This document shows, one piece after another, positions 47,989-55,671 of a stretch of 56,657 nucleotides of DNA. Source of the stretch: Bacillota bacterium (GTDB taxonomy: Bacteria; Bacillota; Clostridia; Peptostreptococcales; Anaerovoracaceae). The notes under the pieces are model-generated. The model did no database searches, was not told where the DNA came from, and was given only the letters and a program-made list of their open reading frames with translations. The position numbers were made by a program, and so were the translations under genes. The stretch is taken from contig JAFQBD010000020.1 of NCBI GenBank assembly GCA_017416795.1, forward strand, positions 1 through 56,657, read 5' to 3'. Position 1 is the first letter of the stretch, and each line of letters begins with the position of its first letter.

Positions 47989-48002
47989 CCATATCCTCCT
48001 TC

Positions 48003-48926
48003 CTAGCTGTTATTCATCTTGTCCTCCGCGTCAAATATAACAAAAAACTCAGTTCCTTCTCCAACCTGGCTCTTGACCTTAAGAGATGCTCCGAAAAGAA
48101 CTGCTATATGCTTAACGATCGAAAGTCCCAGACCTGTACCGCCTGCTTTTTTCGATCTTGATTTATCTACCCTGTAAAATCTCTCGAACAATCTTTCATG
48201 ATGTTCCGGTGCTATGCCTATGCCTTCATCGCGAACGCTTACAGTTATCTTGTTGCTGTCCTTAGCAGCCTTCACCCATATACGTCCGCCTTCATCTGAA
48301 TACTTGACTGCATTCTCAATGAGGTTCACCATCATCTGTCTGAATCTATCGACAGAGCCTGCGATCAAAAGACCTTCTTCAAGTTCTGTTATCACAGTGA
48401 CATTTTTCGCATGAGAAATAGGTCTCAAAGCTTCAACAGTATTTATTATCGCTGTTTTTATATCAAATTCACTGCCGTCTGACTCTCTCCTGTTCTCTAT
48501 GTCGGAAAGCACCAGAAGGTCTTCTATGAGTCTCTTTAATCTTGCAGTTTCTATAGCGATTATATCTATGAATTTATGTCTGATTTCAGGATCTTCCGAT
48601 GCCCCTGCCTGAAGTGTTTCTATGAAGCCTGAAATCGATGTCAGCGGTGTCTTCAATTCATGACTGACATTGGCAACGAATTCTCTTCTCAGAAGTTCTG
48701 CTTCTTTACTCTCTGCGGCCGCCTCTTCAAGAGATCTTATTCTGTCCGAATATGGTTTGATGATATTGAAATATCCCTGAACGAGTAACAAAAGCAGCCC
48801 TATCGCCATTATGATCACAACAGGGATAAAAGAATCATCCATCATACTTCTTTTCCATATTATGCCGAGTGCAGCGATTTCAACAGCCGCCACTTCAGTT
48901 ATCAGCAATACGAATCTTTTTTTCAT
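48003..48926 (-). CDS. phoR: PhoR-like sensor histidine kinase
   Basis: 307 residues. Two N-terminal membrane helices with almost no extracytoplasmic loop, then a short linker and the kinase core: H-box FVANVSHELKTPLTSISGFIETL, N-box MMVNLIENAVKYS, G1 VRDEGIGIAPEHHERLFERFYR, G2 GGTGLGLSIVKHI. The FERFYRVDKSRS pattern is typical of PhoR/ResE kinases. Start overlaps the regulator's stop (ATGA). No PAS domain is present, shorter than Bacillus PhoR. Context with two phosphate cotransporters with Pho boxes supports phosphate control. Confidence 0.88.
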   Translation of the reverse strand: MKKRFVLLITEVAAVEIAALGIIWKRSMMDDSFIPVVIIMAIGLLLLLVQGYFNIIKPYSDRIRSLEEAAAESKEAELLRREFVANVSHELKTPLTSISGFIETLQAGASEDPEIRHKFIDIIAIETARLKRLIEDLLVLSDIENRRESDGSEFDIKTAIINTVEALRPISHAKNVTVITELEEGLLIAGSVDRFRQMMVNLIENAVKYSDEGGRIWVKAAKDSNKITVSVRDEGIGIAPEHHERLFERFYRVDKSRSKKAGGTGLGLSIVKHIAVLFGASLKVKSQVGEGTEFFVIFDAEDKMNNS

Positions 48927-49624
48927 TTCACCTTATACCCTTTACCTCTTATGGTTTCTATGTATTTATCTTCTCCGCTTCCATCTGACAATTTCTGTCT
49001 TAAATGTCTGATATGTACATCAACTGTCCTTGTTTCTCCCGAATAATCGATACCCCATATATTATTGAGCAGCTGATCCCTGGAAAAAACATGTCCCCTG
49101 TTTTCCATAAGATACTGGAGGAGTTCAAATTCCTTCAGCGTCAGTTCTACACGTCTTCTCCCTTCAGTCACCTCATGTCTCTCAACATTGATGCTGAGGT
49201 CGCCTACAGTGATTATCGTATCTTTTCCCTTATCCTCTATAAGCTCGCCGGTCACTTCATATCTTCGCAAAACGGCTTTGATCCTTGCCATCATTTCTCT
49301 TATACCAAATGGTTTCGAAATGTAATCATCAGCTCCGTAATCAAGGCCCATCACCTTATCAGATTCCTCCGTCTTGGCAGTCATCATTATTATAGGTGTG
49401 TTGTTTCCTTCATCTCTCAATTCTTTGCATATTTCAAATCCGTTCTTTCCCGGAAGCATTATGTCCAGAAGGATAAGATCCGGTTTTTCTCTATGCACCA
49501 TGGTGATCCCCATGATCCCATCTTCTGCAGCCAAGCCATCATATCCGTTCGTTTTCAGATTATAAAGGACAAGTTCTCTTATGTTTGGTTCATCTTCTAT
49601 TATAAGTATTTTCTTTGTATCCAT
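48923..49624 (-). CDS. phoP: PhoP/PhoB-like response regulator
   Basis: 233 residues. Receiver: IEDEPNI, DLILLDIMLPGKNGFEIC (phosphoacceptor Asp), IIMMTAKTEE, DYISKPFGIREM. C-terminal winged helix: VELTLKEFELLQYLMENRGHVFSRDQLLNNIWGIDYSGETRTVDVHIRHLRQKLSDGSGEDKYIETIRGKGYK, of the PhoP/PhoB type. It is predicted to bind the 11-bp spaced TTAACA/TTTACA repeats found before both neighbouring Na/Pi cotransporter genes. ATG follows GAGGAG; a terminator lies just upstream, between it and the preceding transporter gene. Confidence 0.9.
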   Translation of the reverse strand: MDTKKILIIEDEPNIRELVLYNLKTNGYDGLAAEDGIMGITMVHREKPDLILLDIMLPGKNGFEICKELRDEGNNTPIIMMTAKTEESDKVMGLDYGADDYISKPFGIREMMARIKAVLRRYEVTGELIEDKGKDTIITVGDLSINVERHEVTEGRRRVELTLKEFELLQYLMENRGHVFSRDQLLNNIWGIDYSGETRTVDVHIRHLRQKLSDGSGEDKYIETIRGKGYKVK

Positions 49625-49643
49625 GATTTCTCCTCACAAAAAC

Positions 49644-49675
49644 AGACACAACATTATTGTCTAAATGTTGTGTCT
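49644..49675 (-). terminator. Terminator/attenuator between the Na/Pi transporter and phoP
   Basis: Perfect 11-bp stem AGACACAACAT (49644-49654) with ATGTTGTGTCT (49665-49675), followed on the minus strand by GTTTTTG and then the phoP ribosome site. It ends the transporter gene and may allow partial read-through to phoPR. Confidence 0.85.
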
Positions 49676-49734
49676 ATTATAACATATTTGCTGGTTTCAC
49701 TCAACAAGTTTGGTATTATTTCTTCCTATATATA

Positions 49735-51411
49735 CTATTTTTCGGTTCTAAGCACTGCATCTGCTATATTATTGCAGTAATCGCCTATCTTTTCTATATT
49801 ATGCACAACATCTGTATATATAACGGTGAATTCAGGGGAACACTTACCTTCATTAAGTCTTGTCATATGCCGCTTTCTCAGGAAGTCTTCCTTAGTATTC
49901 ATTTCTGCTTCATATTTTCTGATATTGTGTGCTGCCGCTACTGCTTCTTCACCTTCTCCGTATTCAAGGGCAGTTATACTTTCGCTGACCATATTTTTCG
50001 CCAGTGCGAAGCATTCCTTTATCTCGGCATTTGCCTCATCAGAGAATTTATATAAGTTGCTTATTTTTTCTTCTGCAAACTCTGCTATATTCTTACAGTG
50101 ATCTCCGACACGCTCTATATCGGATGCTACATGCAGCAGATTCGATATCACTGCGCCCTGTTCATCAGTAAGAGTTTCTTTTGCAAATAGTCCGGCAAGA
50201 TAATTCACTATCTTTTCCTGAAGACCATTGACATTCTCTTCTGCTTCCATGACCTGGCGAACTTTATCGCTGTCATTTTCAGCAAGTGCAGCCTGTGATG
50301 TATTGACCATATCCAATACCATTCTGCCGAGTCTTACAAGTTCTTTGATAGCCAGATGCATCGCTGCGAACGGCTGGTCTAAAACATTGTAATCAAGATA
50401 TACTGGATCGGCAGGAAGTCTGTCCACTTCTCTTCCCGGAACGATCTTAGTTACCACCTTAACAAGAACACCTATAAGAGGTATGAAGATAATAGTGTTG
50501 AGCAGGTTGAAGCAAAGGTGCGCATTTGCTATCTGTCTGGCTATTACTTCTACTTCAGGACCCTTAGGAGATATCAGTTCTATGAAATCTGCATAATATG
50601 GTATGAACCATATGAAGATCAGTGTGCCTGTAAGGTTAAATATAACGTGCGCTGCTGCCGTTCTCTTAGCTGCCACCGATGCTCCTATCGAAGCAAGTAC
50701 AGCTGTTATTGTTGTACCGATATTGTCACCAAATAATATCGGCAACGCACCTTCAAGTCCTATGATACTGGATATACCATCAGGACCTGCAGTTGCTGCC
50801 AGATTCTGAAGTACAGCGATAGTTGCGGAACTGCTCTGTACCACTACTGTCATCACAGTACCGAGGACAACTCCCAGCACAGGTATATCCTGTACCTGTA
50901 CCATCAGATCCACAAAGAACGGCGAACCTGCCAGTGGCTTCATCGTATCCCCCATTATATTTATCCCTACGAAGAGGACGCCGAATGCGAAAATAGTCTG
51001 ACCGATATAAGTAATGATTTCTTTCTTCTTGATAAAGAAGTATAATATGAATCCTATAGCTACGAACGCCCATGCATAATCACCTATTTTGAATGCAATC
51101 AGCTGTGCTGTGATAGTAGTACCTATATTTGCTCCCAAAATTATACTGATAGCTTGAGGCAGTTTCATAAGTCCCGCACTTACGAAACCTATTACCATTA
51201 CCGTAGTGGCACTGCTGCTCTGAAGGACTGCTGTTACAAGCGCTCCCGCTAAAACTCCCAGTATGGGATTCTTAGTGAGCATAGCCAAGATGCTTCTCAT
51301 CTTATCTCCCGCTGACTTTTGAAGACCATCACTCATGAAATTCATACCGAATATGAATAGCGCAAGTCCGCCAAGCATGGTGATGATCATCTGCACTGTT
51401 TCTCCATTCAT
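49735..51411 (-). CDS. Na/Pi cotransporter with PhoU-like domain (paralogue 1)
   Basis: 558 residues of the NptA/YjbB (PNaS) family. Two inverted repeats each carry the QSSSAT signature (ALVTAVLQSSSATTVMVIGFVSAG and VMTVVVQSSSATIAVLQNLAA), the Na and phosphate site. About nine membrane helices are followed by a C-terminal PhoU-like helical domain from about residue 350 (LAIKELVRLGRMVLDMV...VASDIERVGDHCKNIAEFA). It imports or exports phosphate with sodium. It is about 70% similar by eye to the next gene, a tandem duplicate. A Pho box lies 100 bases upstream. Confidence 0.92.
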   Translation of the reverse strand: MNGETVQMIITMLGGLALFIFGMNFMSDGLQKSAGDKMRSILAMLTKNPILGVLAGALVTAVLQSSSATTVMVIGFVSAGLMKLPQAISIILGANIGTTITAQLIAFKIGDYAWAFVAIGFILYFFIKKKEIITYIGQTIFAFGVLFVGINIMGDTMKPLAGSPFFVDLMVQVQDIPVLGVVLGTVMTVVVQSSSATIAVLQNLAATAGPDGISSIIGLEGALPILFGDNIGTTITAVLASIGASVAAKRTAAAHVIFNLTGTLIFIWFIPYYADFIELISPKGPEVEVIARQIANAHLCFNLLNTIIFIPLIGVLVKVVTKIVPGREVDRLPADPVYLDYNVLDQPFAAMHLAIKELVRLGRMVLDMVNTSQAALAENDSDKVRQVMEAEENVNGLQEKIVNYLAGLFAKETLTDEQGAVISNLLHVASDIERVGDHCKNIAEFAEEKISNLYKFSDEANAEIKECFALAKNMVSESITALEYGEGEEAVAAAHNIRKYEAEMNTKEDFLRKRHMTRLNEGKCSPEFTVIYTDVVHNIEKIGDYCNNIADAVLRTEK

Positions 51412-51471
51412 TTTTTCTTATCTCCTTTTATTACCATTAATTTCACATTACTGTTTTCATTTTACGAATAC

Positions 51472-51538
51472 ATAATATGAAATAAACATTACAAGAAAAA
51501 GGACGTTTCAGTTAAATAACAGTTAAATCTTTGTAAAA
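51472..51538 (-). promoter_or_regulatory. Pho box and -10 of Na/Pi cotransporter 1
   Basis: Minus-strand repeats TTTACA (51533-51538), TTAACT (51522-51527) and TTAACT (51511-51516) recur every 11 bases, the PhoP pattern of TT(A/T)ACA with 5-base spacers. A -10 TATTAT lies at 51472-51477, 33 bases from the nearest repeat. Confidence 0.7.
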
Positions 51539-51556
51539 AAATCCCGGAAAATGTAA

Positions 51557-51585
51557 AAGGAACGGCCAAAATTTAACCGTCCCTT
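51557..51585 (-). terminator. Terminator of Na/Pi cotransporter 2
   Basis: Stem AAGGAACGG (51557-51565) with CCGTCCCTT (51577-51585), one mismatch, followed on the minus strand by TTACATTTTCC. It lies 31 bases after the stop at 51616. Confidence 0.6.
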
Positions 51586-51615
51586 AATATTTCTATTTTA
51601 CAATAAATAGAAGGT

Positions 51616-53295
51616 TTATACTTCTTCTATATTTTTTAGTTTAAGATTATCCTTAACAGCCTTAGCGATGTTTTCGCAATTATCACCCATTCTTTCAATA
51701 TTATGGATAACATCCATATATAATACTGTAAATTCAGGTGAGCATTCGCCGGAATCAAGTCTATGCATATGTTTCGTTCTGAATTCACTTTCCATAGCAT
51801 CCAGCTCATCTTCCTGTATCAATATCTGATCAGCAAGTTCCTTATCAGCATCATTTAAAGCAGTTATGGAATTTGTAAGCATCTTTCCTAAATGATCAAA
51901 GCACTGATATATTTCCGCATATGCCGCGTCAGAGAAATTATATCCGTTATCAATCTTCTCTTTAGCAAAGTCGGCTATATTTTCACAATTATCACCTATA
52001 TGCTCAATATCGGCAACTACATGCATAAGACCGGAAATCGATCTTGCCTGATGCTCTGTAACAGTTTCAGTAGAGAACATTGACGAAAGATAATTGATGA
52101 TAAGGTCACGCAAATGATTAACGTGAAGTTCTTTCTTCATTACTTCTTCATATGCTTCCATATCATTGCCAAGGAATGCCTTCTTGGATCCTACGAGCAT
52201 TTCAGCTGTTATTTCAGCCATTCTTGTAAGTTCCTTGGTTGCCAGATGTATAGCAGCAAAAGGTTGTTCAAGCACATTGTAATCCAAATAGATCGCATCC
52301 ATAGGATCCTTCAGCTCGTGCTTTTCAGGAATTATCTTCGTTACGATCTTTACAAGAATAGGGATGAGCGGCAGGAATACGATAGTAGTTGCCACATTGA
52401 ACGAAAGATGAGCATTTGCTATCTGTCTTGCTATGACATCCAGCTCATTTCCGTCAGGAGAGATCGCCTGGATGAATTGAGCTATGAAAGGAGTGAACCA
52501 AATAAACAGCAGTGTACCGCCAACATTGAACACAGTATGTGCGATAGCTGTTCTTTTCGCATTGATAGTACCGCCGATGGATGCAAGCAGCGCTGTGATA
52601 GTTGTACCGATATTAGTACCAAACAGGATAGGGATCGCTCCTGCGAGTCCTATGATACTTGTAATGCCATCAGGACCTGCTGTGCTGGCCAAATTCTGAA
52701 GCACCGCGATGGAAGCCGATGAGCTCTGGATGACAGCGGTCAGTAATGCGCCGACTATGACTCCAAGAACAGGTGTATCAGCCACATTCAGCATCAGATC
52801 TGCGAACTCCGGAGTTGCAGACAGAGGTTTCATAGCATCTCCCATGATATTGAGACCTACAAACAATACACCGAAGCCAAACATGACTTGTCCTATATCC
52901 ATGATCTTTTCTTTTTTAGCAAGGAAGAAATACATTATGAATCCGATGATAACGAATGCCCAGGCATAGTCGCCTATCTTGAATGCTACCAACTGAGCTG
53001 TGATAGTCGTACCGATATTCGCACCCAGGATTATACTGATCGCCTGCGGCAGATTCATAAGTCCTGCACTTACAAAACCGATCACCATTACAGTAGTTGC
53101 ACTGCTGCTCTGGATAACAGCAGTTACCAGTGCACCTGCCAGAACTCCGATCAATGGATTCTTAGTAAGCAGAGCCAAGATGCTCTTCATCTTTTCTCCC
53201 GCTGCCTTCTGAAGACCGTCACTCATAAGATTCATACCATAGATGAAGAGTGCAAGTCCACCGAGTAACGTTAATGCGATCTGTAAACCGTTCAT
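51616..53295 (-). CDS. Na/Pi cotransporter with PhoU-like domain (paralogue 2)
   Basis: 559 residues, same architecture as the gene at 49735: repeats ALVTAVIQSSSATTVMVIGFVSAG and ALLTAVIQSSSASIAVLQNLAS, then a PhoU-like helical tail with LMHVVADIEHIGDNCENIADFA and NIERMGDNCENIAKAV. Aligned by eye the two proteins are colinear without large gaps, so they arose by tandem duplication, but each keeps its own promoter and Pho box, and a terminator lies between. They may differ in affinity or direction. ATG follows AAGGAGAC. Confidence 0.92.
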   Translation of the reverse strand: MNGLQIALTLLGGLALFIYGMNLMSDGLQKAAGEKMKSILALLTKNPLIGVLAGALVTAVIQSSSATTVMVIGFVSAGLMNLPQAISIILGANIGTTITAQLVAFKIGDYAWAFVIIGFIMYFFLAKKEKIMDIGQVMFGFGVLFVGLNIMGDAMKPLSATPEFADLMLNVADTPVLGVIVGALLTAVIQSSSASIAVLQNLASTAGPDGITSIIGLAGAIPILFGTNIGTTITALLASIGGTINAKRTAIAHTVFNVGGTLLFIWFTPFIAQFIQAISPDGNELDVIARQIANAHLSFNVATTIVFLPLIPILVKIVTKIIPEKHELKDPMDAIYLDYNVLEQPFAAIHLATKELTRMAEITAEMLVGSKKAFLGNDMEAYEEVMKKELHVNHLRDLIINYLSSMFSTETVTEHQARSISGLMHVVADIEHIGDNCENIADFAKEKIDNGYNFSDAAYAEIYQCFDHLGKMLTNSITALNDADKELADQILIQEDELDAMESEFRTKHMHRLDSGECSPEFTVLYMDVIHNIERMGDNCENIAKAVKDNLKLKNIEEV

Positions 53296-53349
53296 GTTTT
53301 GTCTCCTTAATATTCATCTTTAAAGTTTAACCTAAACTCAACCTTATAT

Positions 53350-53415
53350 ATAATATTGCAAAACACATTACATAAAAAGCATGCAAAAGTTAAGTTAATG
53401 TTAAGATTATGTTAA
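53350..53415 (-). promoter_or_regulatory. Pho box and -10 of Na/Pi cotransporter 2
   Basis: Minus-strand TTAACA (53410-53415), TTAACA (53399-53404) and TTAACT (53388-53393) with exact 11-base period; -10 TATTAT at 53350-53355, 32 bases from the nearest repeat. The last repeat overlaps the stop region of the TadZ-like gene. The pattern matches Bacillus PhoP boxes. Confidence 0.78.
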
Positions 53416-54521
53416 GGCTCGACCATTGCATTGACCATAACATTGATATCATGCCCGAACCCTTCTTCCAACACAAAGCTTATGCGCTTTCCGTCATTAA
53501 TAAAGTTATCACATCTGCTGATCATGATGGTCTCTTCATCCATGTCGTCAGAACTTATTTCGATATGCTCCCTCATATCACCTGTCTTTTCATTACAGAC
53601 TCTTATTACTTTGTCCATGACTGCTTCTCCGCCATTATTCATAACGTGACATATATAACTGTCATATCGCATACCGGATCTCTGCATATCGTTGACTACG
53701 ATGATCTTCTCTGCAAGTTCAAGGCACTTTATCGCAGTTTTTGACAACCACTGTCCCATGTCCATCAATATCACATCGAATCTGCCGCTGTCTATAAGCG
53801 ATGCCAGAAATTTATTGAGTTCCCCTACATTCAATTCACGAAGAGGATTTCTTCCATATCCCGGTGCGAAAGCTTCTACACCGAAGTCATCTCTGATGAT
53901 ATATTTATCAAGGAACGGGATACAGTCAGTACTAGTTCCTATATTAGACTGTCCTGTATAAGTCTTGTTAAAAAGTTCATACAAGTATACTGCAGCACCT
54001 TTTATCCCCGCGTCATTTCTCATATATTCACCTGTAGATTCCAGTTCTTCAAAAGATAAGTACAAAACATTCTTACCTTGGAATCTGCAAATTTCCTGTG
54101 CTGCAGCCATAGTTATAGTCGTGCAGCCTGATCCTCCTCGGCAAGATGTGAAGGCAAAAATCCTTACATCCTGCTTTCTGAGATTAACGGCACGCCTTCC
54201 GGTGAGCGCCTCATAAATCTCAAATACTGCGGCAACTATAGATGCTGCAGTACTGTATTTATATATGCTGAATCTCTTCTCCGCTAAATTCTTAGCAACC
54301 TCAGAAGGTTTTTCCGCCAGATATATTATCCTGCCGCCATATACTCTGCTTACTTCATTACCGTCCCACAAAACCAGATCGTATTCTTTCTTTACAGTCA
54401 GGAATTCCTCTGCAGTAAATATCCTGATTATAAAACCTCTGCACACGTTTAGCATTCCCAGACTCAATGATCTTCCATATTCTTTATCATCTGTTACTAT
54501 TGCAATAAAAATATTCTCCAT
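53412..54521 (-). CDS. TadZ/CpaE-like atypical ParA-family protein
   Basis: 369 residues. The N-terminal 110 residues form a receiver-like domain without a clear phosphoacceptor (FIAIVTDDKEYGRSLSLGML...DLVLWDG); the rest is a ParA/MinD-type domain: IFAFTSCRGGSGCTTITMAAAQEICRFQGKNVLYLSFE. The P-loop reads RGGSGCTT, with Cys133 where the ATP-binding lysine should be; TadZ proteins with altered P-loops are known. A later VILMDMGQWLS is the Walker B region. TadZ/CpaE position type IV Tad pili at the cell pole, but no other tad genes are visible. ATG follows AAAGGAGG. Confidence 0.8.
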   Translation of the reverse strand: MENIFIAIVTDDKEYGRSLSLGMLNVCRGFIIRIFTAEEFLTVKKEYDLVLWDGNEVSRVYGGRIIYLAEKPSEVAKNLAEKRFSIYKYSTAASIVAAVFEIYEALTGRRAVNLRKQDVRIFAFTSCRGGSGCTTITMAAAQEICRFQGKNVLYLSFEELESTGEYMRNDAGIKGAAVYLYELFNKTYTGQSNIGTSTDCIPFLDKYIIRDDFGVEAFAPGYGRNPLRELNVGELNKFLASLIDSGRFDVILMDMGQWLSKTAIKCLELAEKIIVVNDMQRSGMRYDSYICHVMNNGGEAVMDKVIRVCNEKTGDMREHIEISSDDMDEETIMISRCDNFINDGKRISFVLEEGFGHDINVMVNAMVEP

Positions 54522-54541
54522 AAATGCCCCTCCTTTATCCG

Positions 54542-54594
54542 ATGTAAATATTTTACATTTTATTCAAGATATCATTTATGGAAAATATTGTCAA
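54542..54594 (-). promoter_or_regulatory. Promoter and operator-like dyad of the TadZ-like gene
   Basis: Minus-strand TTGACA (54589-54594), 17-base spacer, TATCTT (54566-54571) preceded by TG (extended). Immediately downstream ATGTAAA-N3-TTTACAT (54542-54558) forms a 7-bp-arm dyad at the start point. Confidence 0.6.
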
Positions 54595-54620
54595 TAGTCT
54601 GCGCGCCGTTTTTATATTTT

Positions 54621-55355
54621 TTATCCAACAGAAGTTTTGCTTATTCTGTCTCTCAGCTCTTTAAGTGCCTGTGAAACACCTCCGACTTCATCTATAATAC
54701 CTGCATCTACAGCTTCTTTACCGAACAGAATAGTCCCCACATCATTAGACATATTATCATTGGAATTCATCAGCTTTACTATCACATCGCGGTCAGCGTC
54801 TGAATGATCATCGATAAAATCGACTACTCTCTCCTGTGTCTTTCTCATATAATCAAATGTCGTTTCCGATGTTATCACCAGGCCTGTCGTCCTGATGGGA
54901 TGGAGGGTCATCGTTGCTGTCTTTGATATAAATGAGTAGTCTGCTGCAACTGCTAAAGGGATCCCTATGCTGTGACCACCGCCGAGCACCAGGGAAACAG
55001 TTGGCTTAGACAATGTGGATATCATCTCTGCCAGAGCCAGTCCTGCTTCCACATCACCGCCTACAGTATTGAGAACTACAAGCAATCCTTTTATTTTAGG
55101 GTTTTCTTCAACTGCTATAAGCTGCGGTATCAAATGTTCGTATTTAGTAGCCTTGGTATCTGCCGGCAGCACACCGTGCCCCTCTACACTTCCTATTATA
55201 TTGATATACTGGATATCGCTTTCAAAGTCTGTACCCGTAGTCAAAAGCCCCAACTCTCTTATCAGGTCTTTAGTAGTATCCTCACCTGCCGCTCCCATTT
55301 CTGCCGTTTCCATCTCATTACCGGCATCACGCATATTTTTAGATTTCACGCTCAT
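54621..55355 (-). CDS. tepA: TepA-like ClpP-family protease
   Basis: 244 residues with the ClpP/crotonase fold: INIIGSVEGHGVLPADTKATKYEHLIPQLIAVEENPKIKGLLVVLNTVGGDVEAGLALAEMI, then GGGHSIGIPLA with the serine S129 and TLHPIRTTG with the histidine H152 of the catalytic pair. The 40-residue N-terminus is acidic and polar. TepA (YmfB) is a soluble ClpP homologue linked to protein translocation and spore formation in Bacillus, where it neighbours ymxH (ylmC) and ftsK-type genes; here ylmC is divergent next door. ATG follows GGAG. Confidence 0.9.
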   Translation of the reverse strand: MSVKSKNMRDAGNEMETAEMGAAGEDTTKDLIRELGLLTTGTDFESDIQYINIIGSVEGHGVLPADTKATKYEHLIPQLIAVEENPKIKGLLVVLNTVGGDVEAGLALAEMISTLSKPTVSLVLGGGHSIGIPLAVAADYSFISKTATMTLHPIRTTGLVITSETTFDYMRKTQERVVDFIDDHSDADRDVIVKLMNSNDNMSNDVGTILFGKEAVDAGIIDEVGGVSQALKELRDRISKTSVG

Positions 55356-55413
55356 ATTCTCCTTTGTGGTTTAATAAATATTATTGATATTATTTACATT
55401 TTAGGAGAGTGTT

Positions 55414-55671
55414 ATGCGATTAAGCGATATAGGAAACAAGGAAATCGTAGATGTATCTACAGGCACGAGCTACGGTCAGCTTTGGAATGCAGATATGATT
55501 TTTGATAAAAAAACAGGACAAATAAAATCGGTGCTTGCACCATCATCGATACAAAGCACCGGTATTTTCAAAAAAAGCTATAATGATATGTGTGAGCTGC
55601 CTTGGGACAGCATCGTCATCATAGGAGATGACATCATCATTTTCCGGTCACGGCAGCCAGACTCTCTGTAA
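55414..55671 (+). CDS. ylmC: YlmC/YmxH family PRC-barrel protein
   Basis: 85 residues, a single PRC-barrel-like domain: [44 protein letters not shown], then [17 protein letters not shown]. This is the YlmC/YmxH family of small sporulation-associated proteins found beside tepA or mother-cell sigma genes. Its molecular role is not known. ATG follows TAGGAGA. The 3' end overlaps the end of the convergent mtnA-like gene by 35 bases, so the two RNAs are antisense there. Confidence 0.88.
   Translation: MRLSDIGNKEIVDVSTGTSYGQLWNADMIFDKKTGQIKSVLAPSSIQSTGIFKKSYNDMCELPWDSIVIIGDDIIIFRSRQPDSL

Noticed and set aside
49004..49780. Long plus-strand open frame antisense to phoP (258 codons)
   Set aside because: It is the complement of the highly conserved response regulator, has no ribosome site and its product has no recognisable fold; a shadow of the real gene.
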